Part shown: positions 44,951 to 52,378 of the stretch, piece by piece
Numbering within the stretch: position 1 is the stretch's first letter
Layout: each line of letters opens with the position of its first letter
NCBI RefSeq assembly: GCF_014203425.1
Contig: NZ_JACHJC010000001.1
Span: forward strand, 1,550,001-1,614,000
Direction: 5' to 3'
Source of the DNA: Micromonospora echinospora
Lineage (GTDB): Bacteria; Actinomycetota; Actinomycetes; Mycobacteriales; Micromonosporaceae
DNA: 64,000 nt
Translations under genes and position numbers: made by a program
Notes under the pieces: model-generated
What the model saw: only the letters and a program-made list of their open reading frames with translations
Database searches by the model: none
Told to the model about the DNA's origin: nothing

Positions 44951-46348
44951 ATGTCCTCTCACCGCGAGGCCCCGGAGATCGCCAAGGATCCGGTCGCCGA
45001 CAGTTCCGACCTGTACGCGTTCGTCACGCCGATCCAGCCGGACACGGTCACGTTGATCGCCAACTACGTGCCGCTGCAACTTCCGTCCGGCGGCCCGAAC
45101 TTCTTCGAGTTCGGCGACGACGTCCGGTACGAGATTCACATCGACAACGACGGCGACGGTAATCCGGACGTCACCTATCGTTTCGAATTCACCACCGAGA
45201 TCACGAACCAGAACAGCTTTCTCTACAACACCGGGCCGATCGAGTCGCTGGAGAGCAAGAACTGGAACCGGCGGCAGTTCTACCGGCTGACCCGGATCGT
45301 CGACGGCCGGGCGCGCGTACTGGCGCACAAACTGCCCTGCCCGCCCTGCAACGTCGGGCCGCTGTCCACACCGAAGTACCAGAACCTCGTACGCCAGGCG
45401 ACGTTCAAGCTGTCCACCGGTGAGAAGGTCTTCGCCGGCCAGCGGGCCGACGGCTTCTTCGTCGACCTGGGCGCGGTGTTCGACCTGGGCACGCTGCGGC
45501 CGTTCCAGCAGCTGCACGTCGCCGGCAAGAAGCTGTTCCAGGCCGAGGGCGAGCCGGTGAACTCGCTGGACCGGCTGAACGTGCACAGCCTCGCCGTGCA
45601 GGTGCCGCTGAGCCAGGTACGCCGCAAGGCCGCCCGCTACGGCGTCGCCGACCGCGCCTCGACCATCGGGGTGTGGACCACCGCGTCCCGTCAGCAGGTC
45701 CGGGTGCTCGGCGACCGGGTCGCCGCTGACACCGCCGCCGGCCCTTTCACCCAGGTGTCGCGGCTCGGTAACCCGTTGTTCAACGAGGTCATCGTGCCGA
45801 TGTCCAGGAAGGACGTGTGGAACACGCTGCCGCCGTCGGAGGACAAGCGGTTCGCCGGGTTCGTCGAGCGGCCGGAGCTGGCCGCGCTGCTGCCGGCGCT
45901 CTACCCGGGCGTGTTCCCCAGTCTGGACGCGCTGAACAAGTCCAAGAAGCCGCGCGCCGACCTGGTGGCGATCCTGCTCACCGGCATCCCGGCCGGACTG
46001 ATCGACGGCTTCGCCAACACCACCGGTGACGTCCAGGCGGACATGCTGCGGCTGAACACGGCGATCCGGCCCAGTCGGACGCCGGACCGGTTCGGCGTGC
46101 TCGGCGGCGACCTGGCCGGTTTCCCGAACGGCCGCCGGGTCGCCGACGACGTGGTGACCATCGCGCTGCGCGCCATCGCCGGGCTGACCGTGCCGCTGGT
46201 GGACAAGACGTTCCGGCCCGACGCCGCCGCGGCGGCGGTCACTCCGGGTCTGAGCGCGGCCGACGTCACCGCGCCGTTCCTGGCCGACTTCCCGTTCCTC
46301 GGTACGCCGTACGACGGGTTCGGCAACCCGCAGGCGAAGAAGTCCTGA
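44951..46348 (+). CDS. DUF4331 domain protein
   Basis: A 465-residue protein matching DUF4331 from its start (SSHREAPEIAKDPVADSSDLYAFVTP) through FGDDVRYEIHIDNDGDGNPDVTYRFEF and SLDRLNVHSLAVQVPLSQV to the RRVADDVVTIALRA segment. The DNDGDGNPD loop looks like a calcium site. Function is unknown. It lacks any signal peptide, although family members elsewhere are often exported. It sits between the small Tat-signal gene and a 112-residue gene (12-bp gap), so a three-protein unit is likely. GAAGG lies before the ATG. Confidence 0.85.
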   Translation: MSSHREAPEIAKDPVADSSDLYAFVTPIQPDTVTLIANYVPLQLPSGGPNFFEFGDDVRYEIHIDNDGDGNPDVTYRFEFTTEITNQNSFLYNTGPIESLESKNWNRRQFYRLTRIVDGRARVLAHKLPCPPCNVGPLSTPKYQNLVRQATFKLSTGEKVFAGQRADGFFVDLGAVFDLGTLRPFQQLHVAGKKLFQAEGEPVNSLDRLNVHSLAVQVPLSQVRRKAARYGVADRASTIGVWTTASRQQVRVLGDRVAADTAAGPFTQVSRLGNPLFNEVIVPMSRKDVWNTLPPSEDKRFAGFVERPELAALLPALYPGVFPSLDALNKSKKPRADLVAILLTGIPAGLIDGFANTTGDVQADMLRLNTAIRPSRTPDRFGVLGGDLAGFPNGRRVADDVVTIALRAIAGLTVPLVDKTFRPDAAAAAVTPGLSAADVTAPFLADFPFLGTPYDGFGNPQAKKS

Positions 46349-46360
46349 CGGGAGGCGCGG

Positions 46361-46699
46361 ATGTCACACCATCACGATCTCGGCCCGTCGGAGGTCGGCA
46401 GCGTCGTGCTCGACCTCGGCGGCAACCAAGGCGCGCTGATCATCCACACCGGCCGGGACCTGCACGGCCGGGAGATCGAGATCAGCCGGGCGGACCTCGA
46501 CGGACCGCGGACCCACTCCGCGGTACGTGAGCGGCACGTCCTGGACGGCGTCTTCCACAGTGCCGTCTACCCGGACCTGGAGGCGGGTGTCTATACCGTC
46601 TGGTGGGACGAGAACACATCGGCCGGCGCGATCTCGGTCAGAGGCGGGTGCATCGCCGAATTCGTCTGGCCAGCCAGCTCGCCAGCCCGCGTGGACTGA
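46361..46699 (+). CDS. Small conserved protein of the DUF4331 unit
   Basis: A 112-residue protein, third gene of the DUF4331 cluster. It begins MSHHHDLGPSEVGSVVLDLGG, a possible metal-binding His cluster, and continues as an all-beta sandwich-like sequence (ALIIHTGRDLHGREIEI, YPDLEAGVYTVWWDENTSAG, CIAEFVW). I recognise it only as a recurring actinobacterial hypothetical protein. GGGAGG lies before the ATG. A strong terminator follows. Confidence 0.7.
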   Translation: MSHHHDLGPSEVGSVVLDLGGNQGALIIHTGRDLHGREIEISRADLDGPRTHSAVRERHVLDGVFHSAVYPDLEAGVYTVWWDENTSAGAISVRGGCIAEFVWPASSPARVD

Positions 46700-46721
46700 A
46701 CCGGCGACCGCGCCGAAGCCT

Positions 46722-46750
46722 GCGCCCCGTCCACCATGTGGACGGGGCGC
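46722..46750 (+). terminator. Terminator of the DUF4331 operon
   Basis: GCGCCCCGTCCAC (46722-46734) and GTGGACGGGGCGC (46738-46750) form a perfect 13-bp stem with a 3-nt loop, 23 nt after the last stop. Confidence 0.75.
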
Positions 46751-47159
46751 AGTCGGCGTTTGACGGCTCGACGGGCGGTGGGACGGCGGGCGCGTTACCC
46801 TTTGCCCCACCAATTCTGATCTTGGTACGAGCGGCCGGCGGGGGCGTCCGGCCGGCCCGCCGACTGGTGCGCCACGGCAGAAACTTCCGGCAACTCGCCG
46901 CGGAGGGCGTTACTCGTCCGGGGTCTGAATCGATAGGGCAGGTTGCGAGGCTACGGGCGACCGCGGCGGTCGTCTCGGACGTGTCGGGAGGGCGACTCCA
47001 TTATCAAGTTTGGCTTGACGGCGCACGCATTACACGCGTGTAATTTGAATGGGGTTGTTCGCACGGAGCGCAACAAATGGTGACCGTACGGACAGGCACG
47101 CCTTTCGCGTGGGGGGTTGCAGCGGCGAATGACGCCGGTGCGCGACAAGGAGGCAATCG
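46751..47159. other. Long regulatory region upstream of whiB2
   Basis: About 410 bp without a convincing gene. It has A+T-richer stretches near 46800-46830 and 46995-47060, unlike the flanks. The second holds a promoter and palindrome (listed separately). Short frames here show no ribosome site or codon bias. Confidence 0.5.
47015..47044 (+). promoter_or_regulatory. whiB2 promoter with overlapping 16-bp palindrome
   Basis: TTGACG (47015-47020), 18-nt spacer, TGTAAT (47039-47044) form a good promoter. The perfect palindrome ATTACACGCGTGTAAT (47029-47044) covers the spacer end and the -10, so a dimeric regulator bound there would block transcription. The 5' leader would be about 110 nt. Confidence 0.65.
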
Positions 47160-47420
47160 ATGGACGGCCAGCTCGAGGTGGCCGACCTGCTCGGGAACGC
47201 GCCGGAGTGGCAGGAGCGGGCGCTCTGCTCGCAGACCGACCCGGAGGCGTTCTTTCCCGAGAAGGGCGGCTCGACCCGCGAGGCGAAGCGCATCTGCTCG
47301 CGGTGCGAAGTGAAGACGGAATGCCTGGAGTACGCGCTCGGCCACGACGAGCGGTTCGGAATCTGGGGTGGCCTCTCCGAGCGGGAGCGGCGCAAGCTCA
47401 AGCGGCGGGTCGCCGCCTGA
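47160..47420 (+). CDS. whiB2: WhiB-family regulator (WhiB2/WhmD type)
   Basis: An 86-residue iron-sulfur transcription factor. The four cluster cysteines are at 23, 46, 49 and 55 (C...CxxCxxxxxC). The GIWGG turn and the basic tail ERERRKLKRRVAA follow. WhiB proteins bind sigma-factor region 4 to change promoter choice. Length and neighbours (zincin-like gene, DUF3499 gene, fbiA-fbiB) match WhiB2, needed for septation in actinobacteria. AAGGAGG lies 6-7 nt before the ATG. Confidence 0.92.
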   Translation: MDGQLEVADLLGNAPEWQERALCSQTDPEAFFPEKGGSTREAKRICSRCEVKTECLEYALGHDERFGIWGGLSERERRKLKRRVAA

Positions 47421-47438
47421 CACACGTACGGGCCGACG

Positions 47439-47456
47439 GGCGGTGGGGGCCGCCCG
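47439..47456 (+). terminator. Possible weak terminator after whiB2
   Basis: GGGCGG (47439-47444) pairs with CCGCCC (47451-47456), 18 nt after the stop. It has no T-tract. Confidence 0.35.
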
Positions 47457-47534
47457 GGCCAGGGTCGCTGTCCGGCCGGCGGGGGTCGGCCGGGTGGCGG
47501 CGCAACCAGCAGCGGGACGACCGCCCGACGGGGG

Positions 47535-47984
47535 TCAGGCCAGCTCGTCCGGGTCCACCCCGAGCAGGTTCGCCACCTGCTCGATGATCACGTCGTGGAC
47601 CAGGTCGGCGAGGTCCTCGCGGTCCATCGCGCGGAACTCCAGCGGCCGCCGGTAGAGCACGATCCGCGGCGGCACCTCTTGGCGGCCGGGCCGCCCGGGC
47701 AGCAGCCGGGCGAGCGGCACCTCGCCGTCCTCCAGCACGTCCGAGTCGTAGACGTTCAGGTCCGGCGGAACGTCCTCGACCGCGAACTCCACCCCGGCCA
47801 GCTCCTTGGCGAACCGGCGTTCGAGCGTCTCCACCGTGTCGAGCACCAGGTCGTCGAAGACCTCGGCCTTCGTCCGGGCCAGCGGGACGGTGGCCGGCAC
47901 CAGCCGCCCGCGCAACCCGCGACCGTGCCGGTCGCGGTGGGTGCGCCGGCCGGAGCCGGGGCGGCGGTTCTGCGGGCTCGTCAT
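47535..47984 (-). CDS. Zincin-like metallopeptidase family protein
   Basis: A 149-residue protein of the minimal zincin family seen next to whiB2 in mycobacteria (Rv3259). After a basic N-terminus it reads VFDDLVLDTVETLERRFAKELAGVEFAVEDVPP, and the presumed metal helix is LVHDVIIEQVANLLGVDPDEL. The family's HExxxE-like motif appears here as HDVIIE, with Asp after the His. Activity is therefore uncertain. It is transcribed against whiB2 and divergent from the DUF3499 gene. Confidence 0.8.
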   Translation of the reverse strand: MTSPQNRRPGSGRRTHRDRHGRGLRGRLVPATVPLARTKAEVFDDLVLDTVETLERRFAKELAGVEFAVEDVPPDLNVYDSDVLEDGEVPLARLLPGRPGRQEVPPRIVLYRRPLEFRAMDREDLADLVHDVIIEQVANLLGVDPDELA

Positions 47985-48137
47985 GACGGACAGGGTAGCC
48001 CGGGGCGGCGGCCCGCCCGCCGTCGCGCGGCCGTCCGGCGCGCCGGTGCGCCGGACGGAGGAATTGTGATCACCATGACGGGCGTGTCGTAACGCGAAGC
48101 AGTGCGCCGGACCCGGTAATGGGGATACCCTGCCGCC

Positions 48138-48509
48138 GTGAGGTCACCACGGCGCTGCTCCCGTAACGGCTGCCCCCGGCAAGCGGTCGCCACATTGACC
48201 TATGTCTACAACGAGTCGACAGCGGTGGTGGGCCCGCTCGCCGCGTTCGCCGAACCGCACACGTACGACCTGTGTGAGCCGCACGCCCGCAGCCTGACCG
48301 CCCCGCGCGGCTGGGACGTGGTGCGGCACGAGGGCGAGTTCGAGCCGCCGCCGCCCACCACGGACGACCTGGTGGCGCTGGCCGAGGCGGTCCGCGAGGC
48401 CGCCCGCCCGGCCCCGCCCCGCCCTCCCGAGGACGAGCCCGGCACCAAGCCCCAGACCCCCCAGCAGGGCCGCCGCGGTCACCTCCGGGTGATCCCGCCC
48501 CACCACTGA
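48138..48509 (+). CDS. DUF3499 family protein
   Basis: A 123-residue protein. The N-terminal half has CSRNGCPRQAVATLTYVY and YDLCEPHA, a likely zinc site of three Cys and one His. The C-terminal half is proline-rich and disordered. It matches the mycobacterial Rv3258c type in sequence and position. Function is unknown. The TACCCT -10-like element (48126-48131) lies 6 nt before the GTG, so it is probably leaderless. Confidence 0.85.
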   Translation: MRSPRRCSRNGCPRQAVATLTYVYNESTAVVGPLAAFAEPHTYDLCEPHARSLTAPRGWDVVRHEGEFEPPPPTTDDLVALAEAVREAARPAPPRPPEDEPGTKPQTPQQGRRGHLRVIPPHH

Positions 48510-48543
48510 CCGACCCCGCCCAGACCACGGCCCTCCATCGGTC

Positions 48544-48757
48544 GATCATGAAGGTCGCGCTGGTCGGCCACATGCGTCCGGCTAGGCCAAGGTCAACACC
48601 AGTACGGGGATGTGGCGCCATCCAATCCACCCGGACCCCACCACCACCCCGAACTGGTGTCGATCACGAACCCCAGGGCGCACCCAGCGCCCGGACCCAC
48701 CACTTCCCCGAGTTGACGGCGTTTTCGATCTCCCTGAGTGCCGCCAACTTCATGATC
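48544..48757. repeat. Widely spaced 10-bp inverted repeat in a 272-bp gap
   Basis: GATCATGAAG (48544-48553) and CTTCATGATC (48748-48757) are exact complements with 194 nt between. The gap 48510-48781 separates convergent genes, has unusual trinucleotide texture (ACC/CCA runs) and no gene. CCAACTTCATGATCAAC-type sequence recurs in Micromonospora intergenic DNA (recollection). Confidence 0.45.
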
Positions 48758-48781
48758 AACGGGGCGTGGAGCCGGGTGCGG

Positions 48782-50161
48782 TCAGTGGCCCAGGAAGCGG
48801 TTGAAGAGATCGGCTCGGCGGGACGGGCGGGCCGTCCGGTGCTCTCTCCGGTCGGCTGAGGACATCACCCGGAGGCCGGCGTTCACCGCGAGCCAGCGCA
48901 GCGGTTCCGGTTCCCAGCGCGGGGAGCGGTGGCCCACCCAGGGCAGCGCCGTGAGGTCGCTGTCCACGCCACGGATCAGGTCGGCGAGCGTACGGCCGGC
49001 GAGGTTGCTGGTGCCGACGCCGTCACCGACGTACCCGCCGGCCCAGGCGAGCCCGGTGCGGCGGTCCAGCCCCACCGACGCGGCCCAGTCGCGGGCCACG
49101 CCGAGCGGCCCGCCCCAGGCGTGCGTCACCGGCACGTCCGGCCCGAGCGCCGGGAACAGCTCGCCGAGCGTGCGGCGCAACGCCGCGAACACCAGGGGCT
49201 CCCGGTCGAAGCCGGGCCGGACCCGGGAGGCGTAGTGGTAGGGCGCGCCCCGCCCGCCGAACGCGAGCCGGCCGTCGGCGGTGCGCTGGCCGTACACGAT
49301 GACGTGCCGGTAGTCGGAGAACGTCTCCCGCTCCGCCAACCCGATCCGCGCCCAGGTCGCCTCGGGCAGCGGCGGCGTGGCCACCATCAGCGAGTAGACA
49401 GGCGCCACCGTCCGCCGCTGGCCTGGTAGCCCCGGCGTGTAGCCCTCCGTCGCGCGGACCACCACCGGCGCCCGGACCACGCCCGCCGCTGTCACCGCCG
49501 CGCCCGGCCGCAGCGCGGTCACCGGGGTGCGCTCGTGGATGCGTACGCCCCGGCGTTCCACCGCCCGGGCCAGGCCCCGGACCAGCTTCGCCGGGTGCAC
49601 GGCCGCGCAGTGCGGGGTGTACGTGCCGCCGCGTACCCCCTCGGCGTCGCACCGCGCGGCGGCCTCGGCGGCGTCGAGCAGCGTCAGGTCGTCGTCGGTG
49701 AGCCCGTGCGCGTGGGCCTGGGCCACCTCGGCGCGGGCCCGGCCGAGCTGGGCCTCGCTGCGGGCCAGTGTCACAGTGCCGCCGGCCCGCCAGTCGCAGT
49801 CGATGCCCTCGGCGGCGGCGACCCGGCCCACCTCGCCGACCGTGTCGTGCATGGCCCGTTGCAGCGCGAGCGCCCGGTCCCGGCCGTGGCGCCGGGCCAG
49901 CGCCGGCAGCGAGGTGGGGAACAGCGCGGAGCACCAGCCGCCGTTGCGCCCGGATGCGCCGTACCCGGCGATCTCCCGCTCCAGCACGACGACGCGCAGC
50001 GTGGGGTCGGCCTCGGCCAGGTACCAGGCCGTCCACAGCCCGGTGTACCCGGCGCCCACGATCGCCACGTCGGCGTCCGTGTCGCCGGGCAACCCGGGTC
50101 GCGGTGTCAGCGGCTCGTCCAGGCTGGACAGCCAGTACGACAGGTGCTGGTAGCCCGTCAT
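48782..50161 (-). CDS. FAD-dependent amine oxidase (PuuB/DAO family)
   Basis: A 459-residue flavoprotein of the D-amino-acid-oxidase superfamily. The FAD dinucleotide fold is DVAIVGAGYTGLWTAWYLAE near residue 31. GYGASGRNGGWCSALFP, PVYSLMVATPPLP, FGGRGAPYHYASRV and GYVGDGVGTSNLAGRTLADLI are typical of gamma-glutamylputrescine oxidase-like enzymes. It probably deaminates a polyamine or its conjugate to an aldehyde. It starts 4 nt after the stop of the upstream aminotransferase gene, so the two form an operon. Confidence 0.85.
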   Translation of the reverse strand: MTGYQHLSYWLSSLDEPLTPRPGLPGDTDADVAIVGAGYTGLWTAWYLAEADPTLRVVVLEREIAGYGASGRNGGWCSALFPTSLPALARRHGRDRALALQRAMHDTVGEVGRVAAAEGIDCDWRAGGTVTLARSEAQLGRARAEVAQAHAHGLTDDDLTLLDAAEAAARCDAEGVRGGTYTPHCAAVHPAKLVRGLARAVERRGVRIHERTPVTALRPGAAVTAAGVVRAPVVVRATEGYTPGLPGQRRTVAPVYSLMVATPPLPEATWARIGLAERETFSDYRHVIVYGQRTADGRLAFGGRGAPYHYASRVRPGFDREPLVFAALRRTLGELFPALGPDVPVTHAWGGPLGVARDWAASVGLDRRTGLAWAGGYVGDGVGTSNLAGRTLADLIRGVDSDLTALPWVGHRSPRWEPEPLRWLAVNAGLRVMSSADRREHRTARPSRRADLFNRFLGH

Positions 50162-50165
50162 CGGC

Positions 50166-51512
50166 TCAGAGCCGGGACCACGCCTCGGTCAGCACCGCGC
50201 GCAGGATCTGCTCGATCTCGTCGAAGTGCTGCTGGTCGGCGATCAGCGGCGGGGCGAGCTGCACCACCGGGTCGCCCCGGTCGTCGGCCCGGCAGTAGAG
50301 CCCGGCGTCGAACAGCGCGGTGGAGAGGAAGCCGCGCAGCAGCCGCTCCGACTCGGCCTCGTCGAACGTCTCCCGCGTCGTCTTGTCCTTGACCAGCTCG
50401 ATGCCGTAGAAGTAGCCGTCGCCGCGTACGTCGCCGACGATCGGCAGGTCGTACAGTTTCTCCAGGGTGGACCGGAACGCGCCCTCGTTGGCCCGGACGT
50501 GCCCGATCAGGTCCTCCCGGGCGAACACCTCCAGGTTGGCCAGCGCGACCGCGCAGGAGACCGGGTGGCCGCCGAACGTCACGCCGTGCGCGAACATGCC
50601 GGTCTCGGTGAGGAACGGCTCCATCAGCCGCTCGCTGGCGATCATCGCGCCGAGCGGGGCGTAGCCGGACGTGATGCCCTTGGCGGTGGTGATGATGTCC
50701 GGCTGGTAGCCGTACCGGACTGCGCCGAAGTACTCGCCGAGCCGGCCCCAGGAGCAGATCACCTCGTCGCTGACCAGCAGCACGTCGTACGCGTCGCAGA
50801 TCTCGCGTACCCGCTCGAAGTAGCCGGGCGGCGGCGGGAAGCAGCCGCCGGAGTTCTGCACCGGCTCCAGGAACACGGCGGCGACCGTCTCCGGCCCCTC
50901 CCGCTCGATCGCCCGGCCGATCTCCTCGGCGGCCCACCGGCCGAACGCCTCGGCGTCGTCGCCGTGCTCGGGGGCCCGGTAGAAGTTGGTGTTCGGCACC
51001 TTGATGCCGCCCGGGACCAGCGGTTCGAAGTCGGTCTTGATGCCGGGCAGGCCGGTGATCGACAGCGCGCCCATCGAGGTGCCGTGGTAGGCGATGTAGC
51101 GGCTGACCACCTTGTGCTTGGTGGGCTTGCCGGTGCGCTTGAAGTAGGCCCGGGCCAGCTTCCACGCCGCCTCGACGGCCTCCGAGCCGCCGGTGGTGAA
51201 GAAGACCCGGTTCAGGTCGCCGGGCGTGAGCGTGGCGATCTTCTCGGCCAGCTCGACGGCCTTCGGGTGGGCGTACGACCAGAGCGGGAAGTAGGCCAGC
51301 TCGCCGGCCTGCTTGGCGGCGGCCTCGGCCAGCTCGGCGCGGCCGTGGCCGGCGTTGACGACGAACAGCCCGGCCAGCCCGTCCAGGTAGCGGCGGCCCT
51401 GTGCGTCCCAGACGTACGCGCCCTCGCCCCGGACGATTGTCGGAACCTCGCCGGCGGGGTAGCTCGCCATGCGGGTGAAGTGCATCCACAGGTGGTCGGT
51501 GGCGTTGGCCAT
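50166..51512 (-). CDS. Class III aminotransferase (polyamine/omega-amine type)
   Basis: A 448-residue PLP enzyme. GEGAYVWDAQGRRYLDGLAGL, FFTTGGSEAVEAAWKLAR, AYHGTSMGALS, LVSDEVICSWGRLGEYF and the PLP lysine in ITTAKGITSGYAPLGA identify subgroup III. Context (oxidase downstream, pot transporter and Lrp regulator nearby) suggests putrescine, cadaverine or a gamma-glutamyl derivative with pyruvate or 2-oxoglutarate. ATG 51512 is chosen to start MANATDHLWMHF; the frame opens 39 nt earlier. Confidence 0.9.
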   Translation of the reverse strand: MANATDHLWMHFTRMASYPAGEVPTIVRGEGAYVWDAQGRRYLDGLAGLFVVNAGHGRAELAEAAAKQAGELAYFPLWSYAHPKAVELAEKIATLTPGDLNRVFFTTGGSEAVEAAWKLARAYFKRTGKPTKHKVVSRYIAYHGTSMGALSITGLPGIKTDFEPLVPGGIKVPNTNFYRAPEHGDDAEAFGRWAAEEIGRAIEREGPETVAAVFLEPVQNSGGCFPPPPGYFERVREICDAYDVLLVSDEVICSWGRLGEYFGAVRYGYQPDIITTAKGITSGYAPLGAMIASERLMEPFLTETGMFAHGVTFGGHPVSCAVALANLEVFAREDLIGHVRANEGAFRSTLEKLYDLPIVGDVRGDGYFYGIELVKDKTTRETFDEAESERLLRGFLSTALFDAGLYCRADDRGDPVVQLAPPLIADQQHFDEIEQILRAVLTEAWSRL

Positions 51513-51618
51513 GTCAGCCCCATCGGGTCTCGGGCCGGTCAGGGGTGACACCGGCCGCTCTGCCCACGGTTATCCCACAGGCGATGCCGATAAGGCAAGT
51601 GAACAAGCCTCAACGCGA

Positions 51619-51658
51619 CGGATTCAGCGCCACGTCAGTGCTGCGTCAACGGAATCCG
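51619..51658 (-). promoter_or_regulatory. Candidate operator upstream of the aminotransferase operon
   Basis: CGGATTC (51619-51625) and GAATCCG (51652-51658) are an inverted repeat. The 11-mer CAACGGAATCC (51647-51657) recurs exactly at 52257-52267 upstream of potD, beyond the Lrp-type gene. The intergenic region is 51513-51660. Confidence 0.4.
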
Positions 51659-51660
51659 CA

Positions 51661-52173
51661 TCAGGCGGTGCCCCAGCTGTAGGTCTGCTTGCGCAGCTTC
51701 AGGTAGACGAACGCCTCGGTGGACAGCACCCCGGGCACGCCGCGCAGCTTCTGCAGGATCTCCAGCAGGTGCGCGTCGTTGCGGCAGACAACCTCGGCCA
51801 GCAGGTCGAACGAGCCGGCGGTGATCACCACGTAGTCGATCTCCTCGAACTCGGCCAGCCGGTCGGCCACCGCCTCCAGGTCGCCGTCGGTGCGCAGACC
51901 GATCATGGCCTGGCGGGGGAAGCCGAGCTGGAGCGGATCGGTGACCGCCACGATCTGCATGACGCCCGCGTCGAGCAGCCGCTGCACCCGCTGGCGTACC
52001 GCCGCCTCGGAGAGCCCGACCGCCTTGCCGATGCTCGCGTACGGGCGGCGTCCGTCCTCTTGGAGCTGCTCGATGATCTGCTTGGCCACGTCGTCGAGCA
52101 GAGCGTGATTGGAGCCTTCACGCACGGTGACCCGACGGCCGCCGTTGGAGTTCTCCTGGTGTCGGTTGACCAT
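51661..52173 (-). CDS. Lrp/AsnC-family transcriptional regulator
   Basis: A 170-residue regulator. The helix-turn-helix is LDDVAKQIIEQLQEDGRRPYASIGKAVGLSEAAVRQRVQRLLDAGVM (residues about 25-72). The C-terminal RAM domain is GFPRQAMIGLRTDGDLEAVADRL with the DYVVITAGSFDLLAEVVC effector strand. It lies between the oxidase/aminotransferase operon and the divergent potDABC operon and probably controls both in response to an amino compound. It has 205 bp of upstream space. Confidence 0.9.
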   Translation of the reverse strand: MVNRHQENSNGGRRVTVREGSNHALLDDVAKQIIEQLQEDGRRPYASIGKAVGLSEAAVRQRVQRLLDAGVMQIVAVTDPLQLGFPRQAMIGLRTDGDLEAVADRLAEFEEIDYVVITAGSFDLLAEVVCRNDAHLLEILQKLRGVPGVLSTEAFVYLKLRKQTYSWGTA

Positions 52174-52378
52174 CGACGCTCCTCGTGTCCGATTCTCCGG
52201 ATCGATCGTAGTGCCCCGCGCAGTCTGGCGTATTTCGTGGCGACTGGCTATTCCTGCAACGGAATCCCTTGTGAGAGAGGTTTTCTCATGTCAGGATCAG
52301 TCGTCCATCGCCACTGACCCTCCCGCCGGCGCGCCGCCCCCGTCCCGCCGCCGACGATGCCCCCCAAGGAGTCGTCAC
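52174..52378. promoter_or_regulatory. Divergent control region lrp / potD
   Basis: A 205-bp region between the Lrp-type gene and potD. It contains TTCC-N6-GGAA (52251-52264) overlapping the shared 11-mer CAACGGAATCC (52257-52267), and an A+T-richer patch near 52225-52300. This is the likely binding region for the Lrp-type regulator. Confidence 0.45.

Noticed and set aside
46603..47043. Open frame in the whiB2 upstream region
   Set aside because: It overlaps the end of the DUF4331 unit in another frame, runs across a terminator and ends in the promoter palindrome; no ribosome site.
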